Assembly: GCF_000769115.1 (NCBI RefSeq)
Contig: NZ_JQZV01000013.1
Location: forward strand, 1-37,881
DNA length: 37,881 nt
Source of the DNA: Porphyromonas canoris
GTDB taxonomy: Bacteria > Bacteroidota > Bacteroidia > Bacteroidales > Porphyromonadaceae
Reading direction: 5' to 3'
Shown here one piece after another: positions 18,083 to 25,732 of this stretch. Position 1 is the stretch's first letter. Each line of letters starts with the position of its first letter. The position numbers and the translations under genes are program-made. The notes below the pieces were generated by a model. It was not told where the DNA came from. It made no database searches and worked only from the letters and a program-made list of their open reading frames with translations.

Positions 18083-18260
18083 GCCATTTGGAAACTCGCT
18101 TATCCGAAAATCCACTCCTTCTCCCTTGTATTTTTATATAAAAATGAACCCCTGACTTTCTACTCCTATAACCTTAAATCCAACCTGTCAAATTAGAGAA
18201 TAATAGAAGTATATCGTTATAAATATCTTATATTCAATTTGATATGAAAAATCTCAAATT

Positions 18261-18304
18261 CGCGAAAAAATTTTTATCAGTCCATTTCATGGGGCTTTTT
18301 CGCG
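18261..18304. repeat. 9-bp perfect inverted repeat with CGCG ends
   Basis: CGCGAAAAA (18261-18269) is exactly mirrored by TTTTTCGCG (18296-18304) across 26 bases. There is no adjacent gene end needing a terminator within 150 bases, so it may be a protein site or part of the origin. Confidence 0.6.
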
Positions 18305-18387
18305 TTAATAGGTGTGAATTTTAACACTCTTCTCTGTAAACGTTTCCTAATAAAGAAATTTGCCTTTTCGGGTGCATTTTAGGGTAA

Positions 18388-18403
18388 AAACACGTATGTG
18401 TTT
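18388..18403. repeat. Palindrome AAACAC-GTAT-GTGTTT
   Basis: A perfect 6-bp inverted repeat with a 4-base centre lies 41 bp (centre to centre) before the first of the four phased dyads. It shares the AACAC half with them and looks like an outlying member of the same array. Confidence 0.6.
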
Positions 18404-18430
18404 GGTTGTTAGCATTTTGATGATTTTAGC

Positions 18431-18507
18431 TAAACACGTTAATCGAATCCGGTAAACGTGTTTAATGAAATCGATAAACGTGTTCATTGAAAAATTAAAC
18501 ACGTTAA
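18431..18507. repeat. Four phased 12-bp dyads (TAAAC-N2-GTTWA)
   Basis: The sites are TAAACACGTTAA (18431-18442), TAAACGTGTTTA (18453-18464), TAAACGTGTTCA (18475-18486) and TAAACACGTTAA (18496-18507). Starts are spaced 22, 22 and 21 bp, about two helical turns, so all sites face one side of the DNA. The centre alternates AC, GT, GT, AC. Further half-sites are CGTTTA at 18524-18529, TAAACGTTT at 18337-18345, and GTGTTAA at 18559-18565. This indicates cooperative binding of a dimeric protein. Confidence 0.8.
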
Positions 18508-18698
18508 GCCGAAACAATATGCTCGTTTAGCGTTTTTGCTTAACAGGTATCGAAATTTGTGTTAATAAAACAGGCTGATTTAACAAATCCGGTACCCCTC
18601 TGAAAACGATCCCTCCGATCAAAATAGAATGAGAAAAAATGACCCGGATTTTAGCCGTTCACACCTGTATGGAATATATAAAAATGGTCTTCTGAAAT

Positions 18699-19129
18699 TG
18701 TGGATAACTCTGTTCAAAAGCTGTTGAAAACTTTAGAGAAACTATTGGACTTAAAATTTGGATTTCTAATAGATCATCTGGTATATAATAGTAAACAATA
18801 TATCCAAACAGAAGAGAAAAAAGTTTCTAAAAAGTTTCACAGAGGTTTTCAACACAAAAAGTTTTCAACATAGAGCTATGTAAGATATTCACATTGTCTT
18901 GATAACCCTATTTTCCATACTGATATATAGCATTTTATAAAGAAACCGGATTGTTGATAAAATGTTGATAACTGTTGGTAACTAAAACGCTTCAAAGTTC
19001 TCCACAATCCCAACAGGCATTATTATCATAGTATATGAGAGTATGTTTTTATCTTCTTTATTTCTTTTCTTCAACCTCAATCTTATCAATACAACAGATG
19101 TATATGAAGAGTGTTGAAAATGTGGAAAA
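18699..19129. repeat. Cluster of DnaA-box-like 9-mers
   Basis: A perfect TTATCCACA is on the minus strand at 18699-18707. One-mismatch sites are TTATCAACA (minus, 18952-18960 and 18963-18971), TTCTCCACA (plus, 18998-19006) and TTTTCCACA (minus, 19121-19129). Two-mismatch sites are TTTTCAACA (minus 18722-18730; plus 18846-18854 and 18862-18870; minus 19112-19120) and TTACCAACA (minus 18973-18981). Three boxes at 18952-18981 follow each other at 11- and 10-bp steps. Two-mismatch forms also occur by chance elsewhere (64-72), so the density and the perfect site carry the weight. Confidence 0.65.
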
Positions 19130-19184
19130 CTAAAGAAGAGAGGCAAAAGCCGCCTCCCTAAAAGAGGGTATATATAAGGGTAAA

Positions 19185-19216
19185 TTTTCTTTATTGAAAG
19201 AATATATCTACCTTTG
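19185..19216 (+). promoter_or_regulatory. metK promoter
   Basis: TACCTTTG (19209-19216) matches TAnnTTTG, with TTTTC, one mismatch from TTTTG, about 20 bases upstream. The start near 19222 would place the riboswitch at the very 5' end of the transcript and give a leader of about 185 nt. Confidence 0.65.
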
Positions 19217-19235
19217 TGGAACAATAAAACAGAGC

Positions 19236-19290
19236 GGTGGATAGATTTGATTGCTTGCAACCACCTACAAAAAAATGCTAAAACATAGGC
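19236..19290 (+). promoter_or_regulatory. SAM-II-like riboswitch aptamer ahead of metK
   Basis: GGTGG (19236-19240) pairs with CCACC (19261-19265). The loop between them holds the SAM-II signature GATTTG, then CTTGCAA directly before the closing strand. An A-rich linker and GCTAAAA (19277-19283) follow, ending CATAGGC. GCTT (19253-19256) can pair with AGGC (19287-19290) as a short pseudoknot. The order GATTT, TTGCAA, A-linker, GCTAAA is that of the SAM-II class. SAM binding would reduce MetK expression. The exact pseudoknot register should be set by a covariance model. Confidence 0.72.
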
Positions 19291-19330
19291 TTATCTCATA
19301 AGGTAAGATTTTATAGGTTCTATTTTGTAG

Positions 19331-19376
19331 GTCTGTCCCTGTGTAATGTTTTACAGAGACGGACTTATTTTTTTAT
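19331..19376 (+). terminator. Riboswitch-controlled terminator before metK
   Basis: GTCTGTCCCTGT (19331-19342) pairs with ACAGAGACGGAC (19353-19364) with one wobble and one mismatch. A TTATTTTTTTAT run follows. It ends 30 bases before the metK ATG. ACCTACAAAA (19263-19272), overlapping the aptamer closing strand, is perfectly complementary to TTTTGTAGGT (19323-19332), which touches the terminator arm. This could be the alternative SAM-free pairing. Confidence 0.78.
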
Positions 19377-19405
19377 ACCATAACAACATCAAAAACAGAT
19401 ATAAT

Positions 19406-20698
19406 ATGAACTATTTATTTACATCGGAGTCTGTATCGGAAGGGCATCCCGATAAGGTGGCAGACCAAATATCGGATGCCATTTTGGATCACTTCTTATC
19501 GCAAGATTCTTCTTCCAAGGTAGCATGTGAGACACTCGTTACTACCGGACAGGTGGTAGTGGCAGGAGAGGTAAGCTCGGATGCTTATGTGGATGTTCAA
19601 GAAGTGGTGCGCGAAGTGATAGCAGAGATAGGATACACGAAGAGCGAGTATAGATTTGAAAGCGAATCTTGCGGCGTACTCTCTGCCATACATGAACAGA
19701 GTTCGGATATCAACAGAGGCGTCGTAAGAGAGCAGGCAGAAGATCAGGGAGCAGGCGATCAGGGTATGATGTTTGGCTATGCAAGCAATGAGACCGCCAT
19801 GTATATGCCTATCTCTCTTGAGTTTTCCCATGCACTTCTTAAAGAGCTTGCCCATATAAGAAAAGAGGAGCTGCATTTGATGCCTTACCTCAGACCGGAC
19901 TCCAAAAGTCAGGTTACCGTAGAGTATGGTCAGGATAGAAAACCTGTTCGTATCCATACGATAGTGGTGAGTACACAGCACGATGAGTTTATACAACCGG
20001 AAGAGAATACTCCCGAAGCTCATCTTGAGGCAGACTTAAAGATGCAGAAGAAGATAGAGGAAGATGTCAGAAACATACTCATACCACGTACAAAGGCACT
20101 TTTCCCAGAGTCGGTACAAGCGTTGTTGGACGATAACTATATCCTTCATGTCAATCCTACGGGTAAGTTTGTCATAGGCGGTCCTCACGGAGATACCGGT
20201 CTTACCGGACGAAAGATAATAGTGGATACCTACGGCGGAAGGGCTTCTCACGGTGGTGGAGCATTTAGCGGTAAAGATCCGAGCAAGGTAGACCGCTCGG
20301 CTGCTTATGCTTGCAGACACATCGCTAAGAATCTTGTGGCAGCCGGCGTGGCGGATGAAGTACTTGTTCAAGTATCTTACGCCATAGGAGTGGCGCGTCC
20401 TACAAGTATCTATGTCAATACTTATGGTAGAAGTAAAGTAAGTCTGTCGGATGTGGAGATCGCACAAAAGATAGAGAAGATATTCGATATGCGTCCTTAT
20501 GCAATAGAGAATCGTCTTCAGCTTCGTCATCCTATATACAGCGAAACAGCAAGGTATGGACACATGGGACGTACACCTAAAAAGGTAATCAAACACTTTC
20601 ATTCCAGATACAATGGCACCATCTCCAAAGAGGTAGAGCTGTTCACATGGGAGAAGTTGGACTATGTGGATAAGGTAAAAGCCGAGTTCGGTCTTTGA
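19406..20698 (+). CDS. metK: S-adenosylmethionine synthetase
   Basis: MetK makes SAM from methionine and ATP. The start chosen is [17 protein letters not shown] at 19406. An upstream in-frame ATG at 19346 would fall inside the terminator hairpin and add 20 unrelated residues. The 430-residue protein has [28 protein letters not shown], the flexible loop [36 protein letters not shown] and [22 protein letters not shown]. It is the longer form (about 430 residues against about 384 in E. coli) usual in this phylum. Expression appears controlled by the SAM-II-like switch. ybaK follows after 22 bases and is probably co-transcribed. Confidence 0.97.
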   Translation: MNYLFTSESVSEGHPDKVADQISDAILDHFLSQDSSSKVACETLVTTGQVVVAGEVSSDAYVDVQEVVREVIAEIGYTKSEYRFESESCGVLSAIHEQSSDINRGVVREQAEDQGAGDQGMMFGYASNETAMYMPISLEFSHALLKELAHIRKEELHLMPYLRPDSKSQVTVEYGQDRKPVRIHTIVVSTQHDEFIQPEENTPEAHLEADLKMQKKIEEDVRNILIPRTKALFPESVQALLDDNYILHVNPTGKFVIGGPHGDTGLTGRKIIVDTYGGRASHGGGAFSGKDPSKVDRSAAYACRHIAKNLVAAGVADEVLVQVSYAIGVARPTSIYVNTYGRSKVSLSDVEIAQKIEKIFDMRPYAIENRLQLRHPIYSETARYGHMGRTPKKVIKHFHSRYNGTISKEVELFTWEKLDYVDKVKAEFGL

Positions 20699-20720
20699 TA
20701 AGTGCTTCTATTACTCTCGC

Positions 20721-21212
20721 ATGGGTAGCAAAAACAGAGATTGTAAGACCAATGTTTCGCGACTTTTGGATAGCGGAAAAGTTTCCTATACGCTTCATAC
20801 GTATGAAGTAGATGAAGAGAATCTTTCCGCTATTCATCTGGCAGAAACGCTGGGTATAGATCCCGGAAAGATTTATAAGACTATTGTACTGGAGACTTCG
20901 GAGAGAAGTTTTGTGGTGGCAATGGTTGCGGCAGGAAGCGAAATAGATTTGAAGAAAGTGGCTTCCGCTCATGGTGTGAAGTCTGTAAAGCCTCTTCCCA
21001 TGAAAGATCTTTTTGCCGTTACGGGATATATACGCGGAGGTTGCTCTCCCATAGGTCTCAAAAAGGCTTTTCCGATCTATATCGACTCGGATGTATTGTT
21101 TTGCGACACCATCCTTATCAGTGCCGGAAAACGCGGTGTACAGGTGGAACTTTCGCCCAAAGACCTTATCTCTTATGTGGGAGCCGTGGTTGCAGATATC
21201 TCTCAGGATTGA
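20721..21212 (+). CDS. ybaK: YbaK-type aminoacyl-tRNA deacylase
   Basis: This 163-residue protein belongs to the YbaK/EbsC family, which hydrolyses mischarged Cys-tRNA(Pro). It has the central LGIDPGKIYKTIVLE, with the conserved Lys, and the signature GYIRGGCSPIGLKKAFPIYID. The family also ends on a GRRG-like segment, here SAGKRGVQVELSP. The length is normal. It follows metK by 22 bases and would share its SAM-dependent control. Its 3' end overlaps the convergent ispD gene by 10 bases. Confidence 0.9.
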   Translation: MGSKNRDCKTNVSRLLDSGKVSYTLHTYEVDEENLSAIHLAETLGIDPGKIYKTIVLETSERSFVVAMVAAGSEIDLKKVASAHGVKSVKPLPMKDLFAVTGYIRGGCSPIGLKKAFPIYIDSDVLFCDTILISAGKRGVQVELSPKDLISYVGAVVADISQD

Positions 21213-21901
21213 GAGAGAAGTTTTGAAATCAGTTCTATATCTATCGGCCTTGTTATCTTGATATTCTCGCTCTCTCCTTCCACAAGAAGGGGAGACTTTT
21301 TATAGTACCATTGAAACAGGGATGCGTCGTCTGTGAAAGACAGATCGCTTTTGAGGGCTTTATCGTAAGCCCTTTTTATTTGATCCGACCGGAAGAGTTG
21401 TGGAGTCTGTACCTCTACAATGGTAGAACGGTCTACGGGCAGGGTTTCTCTCTTTTCCGAAGTGATTTTTCTGAGGGAATTAGTGCTTTCCACTACCGGA
21501 ATGACGCAGGCATTACTGTTTCGTTCTGATGTTGTGAAAAGCCTGTCCAGCAGTTTCGGAGATATATTGGGTCTTACACCATCATGTATCGCCACTATCG
21601 TATCTTCTTTTTGCGGAATGGATAGAAGTCCGGACATGACACTCTCCGTGCGTGTGGCTCCTCCATTGACCAAAGTAACGGGTATATCGAACCGGTATTT
21701 TTCGGTTAAAGAGAGAAAAGTATTTCGATGTGCTTCGGGTATGACCACCACTATTTCAATAGCAGGATCGTAAGTGTGAAACGCTTTTATGGTATGAAAG
21801 ATAACAGGCAAGCCGTTCACTTCCATAAACTGTTTTGGAAGAGTATTCTGCATCCGCTGTCCGGAACCTCCTGCCACTATTACTGCTATTCTCTTCTTCA
21901 T
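21203..21901 (-). CDS. ispD: 2-C-methyl-D-erythritol 4-phosphate cytidylyltransferase
   Basis: IspD makes CDP-methylerythritol in the MEP route to isoprenoids. The 232-residue protein has the nucleotide-binding start IAVIVAGGSGQRMQNTLPKQF, TRTESVMSGL, IHDGVRPNIS, VEVQTPQLFR, FTDDASLFQW and the closing GESENIKITRPIDIEL. These are all standard elements and the length is normal. It is the last gene of the leftward menB-menC-menE-trmH-like-ispD operon, overlapping the methyltransferase gene by 4 bases. Its product feeds the polyprenyl chain that becomes the menaquinone tail, so grouping with men genes makes metabolic sense. Confidence 0.95.
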   Translation of the reverse strand: MKKRIAVIVAGGSGQRMQNTLPKQFMEVNGLPVIFHTIKAFHTYDPAIEIVVVIPEAHRNTFLSLTEKYRFDIPVTLVNGGATRTESVMSGLLSIPQKEDTIVAIHDGVRPNISPKLLDRLFTTSERNSNACVIPVVESTNSLRKITSEKRETLPVDRSTIVEVQTPQLFRSDQIKRAYDKALKSDLSFTDDASLFQWYYKKSPLLVEGESENIKITRPIDIELISKLLSQS

Positions 21902-22458
21902 ACGCTCCTATTCATATAATATTTGGCTATTTCCCAGATACTCATTCCGGCGGCTACACTTACGTTGAGAGAGTGTTTCGTTCCGAACTGAGGTATCTCT
22001 ATGGCTCCATCGCACATATTTACTATTTCCTGATCCACGCCTTTCACTTCGTGTCCGATAACGAGGGCAAGAGGCTGCTCTTTCAGCTCTTTCAGTTTTT
22101 TCTCTATCTCCTGAAGAGGAATGCTGTTTTGGGTCTGTTCGAGAGCAAGAAGGTGGTAGCCCTGCTCTTTAAGATGGGCGACAGCATCCGATGTGGACTC
22201 GAAGTAGCGCCACAGAACACTGTCTTCAGCTCCGAGTGCCGTCTTTCTTATATCCCGATGAGGGGGTGTGGCTGTGATACCACAGAGGTATAGAGCATCG
22301 ACCAAAAAGGCATCGGCAGTGCGGAACACGGAACCGATATTGTTCATGCTTCTTACATTGTCCAGCACTATAACCAAGGGAATCTTCTTTTGCTGCTTGA
22401 ACTCCTCCTGTGTCAGGCGGTTCATCTCCACAACAGATAGTTTAATATTGTCATTCAT
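21898..22458 (-). CDS. TrmH/SpoU-family RNA 2'-O-methyltransferase
   Basis: The 186-residue protein is a single SPOUT domain. It contains the three SpoU motifs: VLDNVRSMNNIGSVFRTADAF (motif 1, about 31-51), LALVIGHEVKGVDQEIV (motif 2) and IEIPQFGTKHSLNVSVAAGMSIWEIAKYY (motif 3, forming the knot that binds SAM). It should methylate a ribose in tRNA or rRNA; the target is not evident. There is no extra N-terminal RNA-binding domain, so it is of the compact TrmL/TrmH type. It overlaps ispD by 4 and menE by 8 bases. Confidence 0.9.
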   Translation of the reverse strand: MNDNIKLSVVEMNRLTQEEFKQQKKIPLVIVLDNVRSMNNIGSVFRTADAFLVDALYLCGITATPPHRDIRKTALGAEDSVLWRYFESTSDAVAHLKEQGYHLLALEQTQNSIPLQEIEKKLKELKEQPLALVIGHEVKGVDQEIVNMCDGAIEIPQFGTKHSLNVSVAAGMSIWEIAKYYMNRSV

Positions 22459-23572
22459 AACTCAAAGGAGTAAGTGCAGAGAGGTCTTCGCAAGCTCTTC
22501 TTACTACTTTTCCACTCTCTGTTTTGGGTAGGGAAGATACAAGCTGAAAGTATTTGGGTCTCTCTTTGGTTTCAAGTCTTTTGGCGATGTTACGGCTTAG
22601 AATATCGGGTGTTATCTCTCCTTCAAGTATGATGACAAGAGCTTCGCCCCAAAGAGGATGCGGAACGGATGTCAGAAGAAAAGGAACAGGTATGACGGGA
22701 GAAAGCTTCTGTTCGAGCTCTTCCGGTTGAAGTTTGATGCCGGCACTGTTGATAACATTGTCGAGTCTTCCCAATATCCGAAAAGTACCATCCGGAAAAA
22801 GTACGCCTTTATCGTTCGTGATTATCGGAGTATCGCAAAGATGAGGATCGTTTATCGTGATGGCATCATTTGCCGAGAGAGATATGGAGATATTTTTGAG
22901 GGGGGTAAACGAGAGAGAACGCTCTGTACCATTGATCCTTCGGATAGCTATATGAGAAAATGTCTCTGTCATTCCGTATGTGGCATAGATCCTGCCGGGG
23001 AGTTGCATGAGCTGCTCTTCAAGCTCGGAATAGATGCTTGCACCTCCTATGATAAGGGTTTTGATGTTGGAAAGTCGCTCTTTCTCCAAACGGTTTTCCA
23101 TACTTTTTTCTACCTGCAGAGGTACCATTGCCGCGAAATCCATATCGGGAAGAGCATCCATCGCAAGCGGATGTGCGGAGGCAGGAGAGAGAATAAGTTT
23201 GAGAGATCCCTCTATGGCTCTTACCACCATCATCTTGGCTGCTATGTAAGATAGAGACATGGCACAAAAAGCAGTAGTACCGGGAGAGAGAGCGAATGTT
23301 TCCAGCGTGAGTCGTGCGCTTCGTCTCATCTTCTCTTTCTCCGCAAGAATTGTTTTGGGTGTACCGGTAGAACCCGAAGTGTGAAGAGCTATCAGAGGAG
23401 AAGGGCTATACCATTCATCCAAAAAAGCATCCAGCTCCCCTTTCAGCTTTTTCTCTTCTTCCGAATTTCTACACAAGACAGATATATTGGTGGAAGCAGT
23501 ATCTCTGTCCGGTTTTATGTTCTCTGCATCTGTTCCTCTCATTTTCCGGTTTATCATGAACGGTGATACCAT
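22451..23572 (-). CDS. menE: o-Succinylbenzoate-CoA ligase
   Basis: MenE activates o-succinylbenzoate with ATP and CoA in menaquinone synthesis. The 373-residue protein is a compact adenylate-forming enzyme. It has the P-loop LHTSGSTGTPK (about 63-73), YGMTETFSHIA, FRILGRLDNVINSAGIKLQPEELE and the C-terminal LPKTESGKVVRR with the catalytic Lys. It is shorter than Gram-positive MenE because the N-terminal subdomain is reduced, which is usual in Bacteroidota. The first ATG overlaps menC by 19 bases; ATGs five and ten codons later are possible alternatives. Identity rests on the fold plus the menB-menC neighbourhood. Confidence 0.9.
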   Translation of the reverse strand: MVSPFMINRKMRGTDAENIKPDRDTASTNISVLCRNSEEEKKLKGELDAFLDEWYSPSPLIALHTSGSTGTPKTILAEKEKMRRSARLTLETFALSPGTTAFCAMSLSYIAAKMMVVRAIEGSLKLILSPASAHPLAMDALPDMDFAAMVPLQVEKSMENRLEKERLSNIKTLIIGGASIYSELEEQLMQLPGRIYATYGMTETFSHIAIRRINGTERSLSFTPLKNISISLSANDAITINDPHLCDTPIITNDKGVLFPDGTFRILGRLDNVINSAGIKLQPEELEQKLSPVIPVPFLLTSVPHPLWGEALVIILEGEITPDILSRNIAKRLETKERPKYFQLVSSLPKTESGKVVRRACEDLSALTPLSYE

Positions 23573-24567
23573 ATTTCCGCTCCTTTTCTATATATGGGAG
23601 TAGAGATATTGTTGGTAAAAAGCTCTCCTGTTCCCAAACCTTGCGGACGTTCCACGCCGTGAGAGGAAACCCAATGCGCTATGGCATTCAAACCGATGTT
23701 GGATTCCAATGCAGATGTTGCCCACCAAAGGATACCGATTCGTTCAGCCAACTCTATCCATTCGTCACACCCATAAAAAGAGCCATGGAGTGTGGGTTTA
23801 AGTATGATGTAGTGCGGACGAATGGTTTCCAAAAGAGATCGCTTCTCCTCTGTTTCGTAAACTCCTATCAGCTCTTCATCCAAAGCAACAGGAATGGGAG
23901 TCTCTCTGACAATTCTTGTCATCTTCTCCGGCTCGCCTGCGGCTATGGGTTGCTCGATGGAGTGAATCTCGTATCGGGATAGAGTCTCCAACTTTCCGAG
24001 TGCTTCAGAGAAAGAGAAAGCACCATTGGCATCCAATCTTATCTCCAACTCTTCGGCTGAAAACCTGCTACGAATGCGATGGAGCAGGTCTATTTCGGAA
24101 TCGAAAGCAATAGCTCCGATCTTTAGTTTAAGGCATCGAAAGCCATCATGAAGCTTCTCTTCTATTTTCCTTAGCATCTCATCATGAGATCCCATCCATA
24201 TAAGACCATTGATGGGAATACCTTTTTCTCCTCTCGAAAATGGGGTGTCTGTATGCGCCAATCCTCCAGCCTTTATATGTCTGAGAGCTGTTTCTATACC
24301 AAACAGAATAGATGGATATTGTTTCCAACTTGGAGTGGGAGACCAGGAATCATTCTCGATTTGATGTAATAGATCGGATAGCTTACTGTGATACTCCTGT
24401 GAGAAGTCGGGGCTAAGATCTTCCAGTGGAGCACACTCTCCGATAATCTCCTTCCCTTGCGGTGTATCTCTCTCTATGTAAAAGACATTTTTTGTGAGAT
24501 ATACCCCTCTGGAAGTTTTTGCCGGCTGTTTGAATATCAGCTTCTCCTTGCGGATGGTCAGCTCCAT
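23554..24567 (-). CDS. menC: o-Succinylbenzoate synthase
   Basis: MenC dehydrates SHCHC to o-succinylbenzoate. The 337-residue enolase-superfamily protein shows the catalytic KxK in CLKLKIG (K147, K149) and metal ligands in RLDANGAF (D179), SIEQP (E205) and ALDEEL (D230). The second catalytic Lys is in ILKPTL (K257), and the barrel end has SALESNIGLNAIAHWV. Muconate-type relatives share the fold, but the position between menB and menE settles the call. It lies 15 bases after menB and overlaps menE. Confidence 0.92.
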   Translation of the reverse strand: MELTIRKEKLIFKQPAKTSRGVYLTKNVFYIERDTPQGKEIIGECAPLEDLSPDFSQEYHSKLSDLLHQIENDSWSPTPSWKQYPSILFGIETALRHIKAGGLAHTDTPFSRGEKGIPINGLIWMGSHDEMLRKIEEKLHDGFRCLKLKIGAIAFDSEIDLLHRIRSRFSAEELEIRLDANGAFSFSEALGKLETLSRYEIHSIEQPIAAGEPEKMTRIVRETPIPVALDEELIGVYETEEKRSLLETIRPHYIILKPTLHGSFYGCDEWIELAERIGILWWATSALESNIGLNAIAHWVSSHGVERPQGLGTGELFTNNISTPIYRKGAEIWYHRS

Positions 24568-24582
24568 AATGCCATGGAAAGG

Positions 24583-25407
24583 TTATGGGAGTTTTGGAAA
24601 CTTAGACCAGTCCGGCTTTCTCTTTTCCAAAAAGGCTGTTTTACCCTCTTGTGCCTCATCGGTAAGATAATAAAGCATTGTAGCATCACCGGCCAACTCT
24701 TGAATACCTGCCTGACCATCCAACTCTGCATTCAGACCGGCTTTGATCATTCGCAATGCAAGCGGACTGAGAGACATCATCTCTTCGGACCATTTGACAT
24801 ACTCGTCTTCGAGCTGTTCCAGAGGTACAACGGTATTTACCAAGCCCATATCCAATGCTTCTTGTGCATTGTACTGACGACATAAAAACCAAATCTCTCT
24901 GGCTTTCTTTTGTCCCACAACACGAGCAAGATAAGAAGATCCAAATCCGGCATCAAAACTACCTACTCTCGGTCCGGTCTGCCCGAATCTTGCATTTTCC
25001 GAAGCGATACTCAAGTCGCAAACGACATGAAGAACATGGCCTCCACCGATGGCAAATCCATTCACCGCAGCAATGACAGGTTTCGGAATGGAGCGAATCT
25101 GTTTTTGTACATCCAATACGCTTAGTCTTGGAACACCATCCTTTCCGATGTAGCCGCCACGACCTTTTACATTCTGATCTCCTCCGGCACAGAAAGCAAC
25201 ATCTCCTGCTCCGGTAATCACAACAACACAAATATCTGCTTCTTCTCTGCAAATACGGAGAGCATCACTCATCTCTGCCGTTGTCTGTGGAGTGAAAGCG
25301 TTTCTGTATCGTTCCCGATTGATTGTAATTCGTGCAATTCCGTTGTAAAAATCGAAGAGAATCTCTTCGTATTCCTTAATCGTTCTCCATTCTCTATTGG
25401 TACTCAT
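24583..25407 (-). CDS. menB: 1,4-Dihydroxy-2-naphthoyl-CoA synthase
   Basis: MenB closes the second ring of the naphthoquinone by a Dieckmann-type condensation. The 274-residue crotonase-fold protein has [31 protein letters not shown], the oxyanion segment [43 protein letters not shown] and the C-terminal FLEKRKPDW, all characteristic of MenB. It is the first gene of the leftward operon menB-menC-menE-trmH-like-ispD. menF and menD, which often precede it in Bacteroidota, are not here; a tRNA gene lies upstream instead. A TACCTTTA at 25448-25455 (minus) is a weak promoter candidate. Confidence 0.95.
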   Translation of the reverse strand: MSTNREWRTIKEYEEILFDFYNGIARITINRERYRNAFTPQTTAEMSDALRICREEADICVVVITGAGDVAFCAGGDQNVKGRGGYIGKDGVPRLSVLDVQKQIRSIPKPVIAAVNGFAIGGGHVLHVVCDLSIASENARFGQTGPRVGSFDAGFGSSYLARVVGQKKAREIWFLCRQYNAQEALDMGLVNTVVPLEQLEDEYVKWSEEMMSLSPLALRMIKAGLNAELDGQAGIQELAGDATMLYYLTDEAQEGKTAFLEKRKPDWSKFPKLP

Positions 25408-25505
25408 TATACTTTCTGTTTTATTTTGAATTGGTTTGTTTTAAGGGTAAAGGTACTCATTTTTCACTCCTTGTACCGATTAAGAGGCAAATCTTTTGCT
25501 GATTA

Positions 25506-25537
25506 TTTGGTGGTTCGGAATTTCCTTTGTAATTTTG
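25506..25537 (+). promoter_or_regulatory. tRNA-Gln promoter
   Basis: TTTG (25506-25509), 20 bases, then TAATTTTG (25530-25537) matches the Bacteroidota consensus. The transcript would begin about 13 bases before the tRNA. Confidence 0.75.
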
Positions 25538-25556
25538 CATCACAAAAACAAGGTAT

Positions 25557-25627
25557 TGACCCATGGTGTAATGGTAGCACTACAGGTTTTGGTTCTGTCT
25601 GTCGAGGTTCGAATCCTCGTGGGTCAA
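25557..25627 (+). tRNA. tRNA-Gln (anticodon TTG)
   Basis: Acceptor TGACCCA pairs with TGGGTCA. The D arm is GTGT-AATGGTA-GCAC, and the anticodon arm is ACAGG-loop-TCTGT with loop TTTTGGT, giving anticodon TTG (codon CAA). The T arm is CGAGG-TTCGAAT-CCTCG. Discriminator A follows, and CCA is not encoded. All four arms fold, so the gene looks functional. A terminator follows at once. Confidence 0.95.
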
Positions 25628-25632
25628 CATAG

Positions 25633-25675
25633 AGGAGGCTTCTAATTTATGGTTAGATAGCCTCCTTTTCTTTTT
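25633..25675 (+). terminator. tRNA-Gln intrinsic terminator
   Basis: AGGAGGCT (25633-25640) pairs with AGCCTCCT (25659-25666), with an inner TCTAA/TTAGA extension. TTTTCTTTTT follows. Confidence 0.9.
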
Positions 25676-25693
25676 ATAAGGTCTATTTATTGC

Positions 25694-25701
25694 TAATTTT
25701 G
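25694..25701 (+). promoter_or_regulatory. Promoter (-7 box) of the rightward operon at 25.7 kb
   Basis: TAATTTTG matches TAnnTTTG and lies 31 bases before the ATG at 25733. The -33 region is only T-rich. It may drive the genes up to mutS-mnmG, since no later terminator is seen. Confidence 0.55.
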
Positions 25702-25732
25702 TACAGTACTAAACAAAAATCATAGAGCTACT

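Larger units (their letters stand above)
18240..19130. other. Candidate chromosomal replication origin (oriC)
   Basis: This is the heart of the longest gene-free stretch (18083-19405). It combines an inverted repeat at 18261-18304, phased 12-bp dyads at 18431-18507, ten DnaA-box-like 9-mers between 18699 and 19129, and AT-rich runs such as 18780-18806. Genes far to the left run leftward, and most to the right run rightward. A perfect parS site lies 15 kb to the right. Hand counts of coding-strand lines left of it (14761-14820: 13 G, 16 C; 15061-15120: 9 G, 21 C) differ from one to its right (19561-19620: 24 G, 7 C), as expected where the leading strand switches. dnaA is not adjacent, which is not unusual in this phylum. 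Confidence 0.6.

Noticed and set aside
18825-18845. A second parS-like site (GTTTCAC at 18834)
   Set aside because: Only one half-site is present; the mirrored GTGAAAC half is absent.
18982-19260. A 92-codon minus-strand frame in the gene-free stretch
   Set aside because: It crosses DnaA-box-like sites, the metK promoter and the riboswitch stem, and has no protein-like signature.
19346-19405. An earlier in-frame ATG for metK
   Set aside because: It lies in the loop of the terminator hairpin and would add 20 residues with no family match before the conserved [17 protein letters not shown] start.
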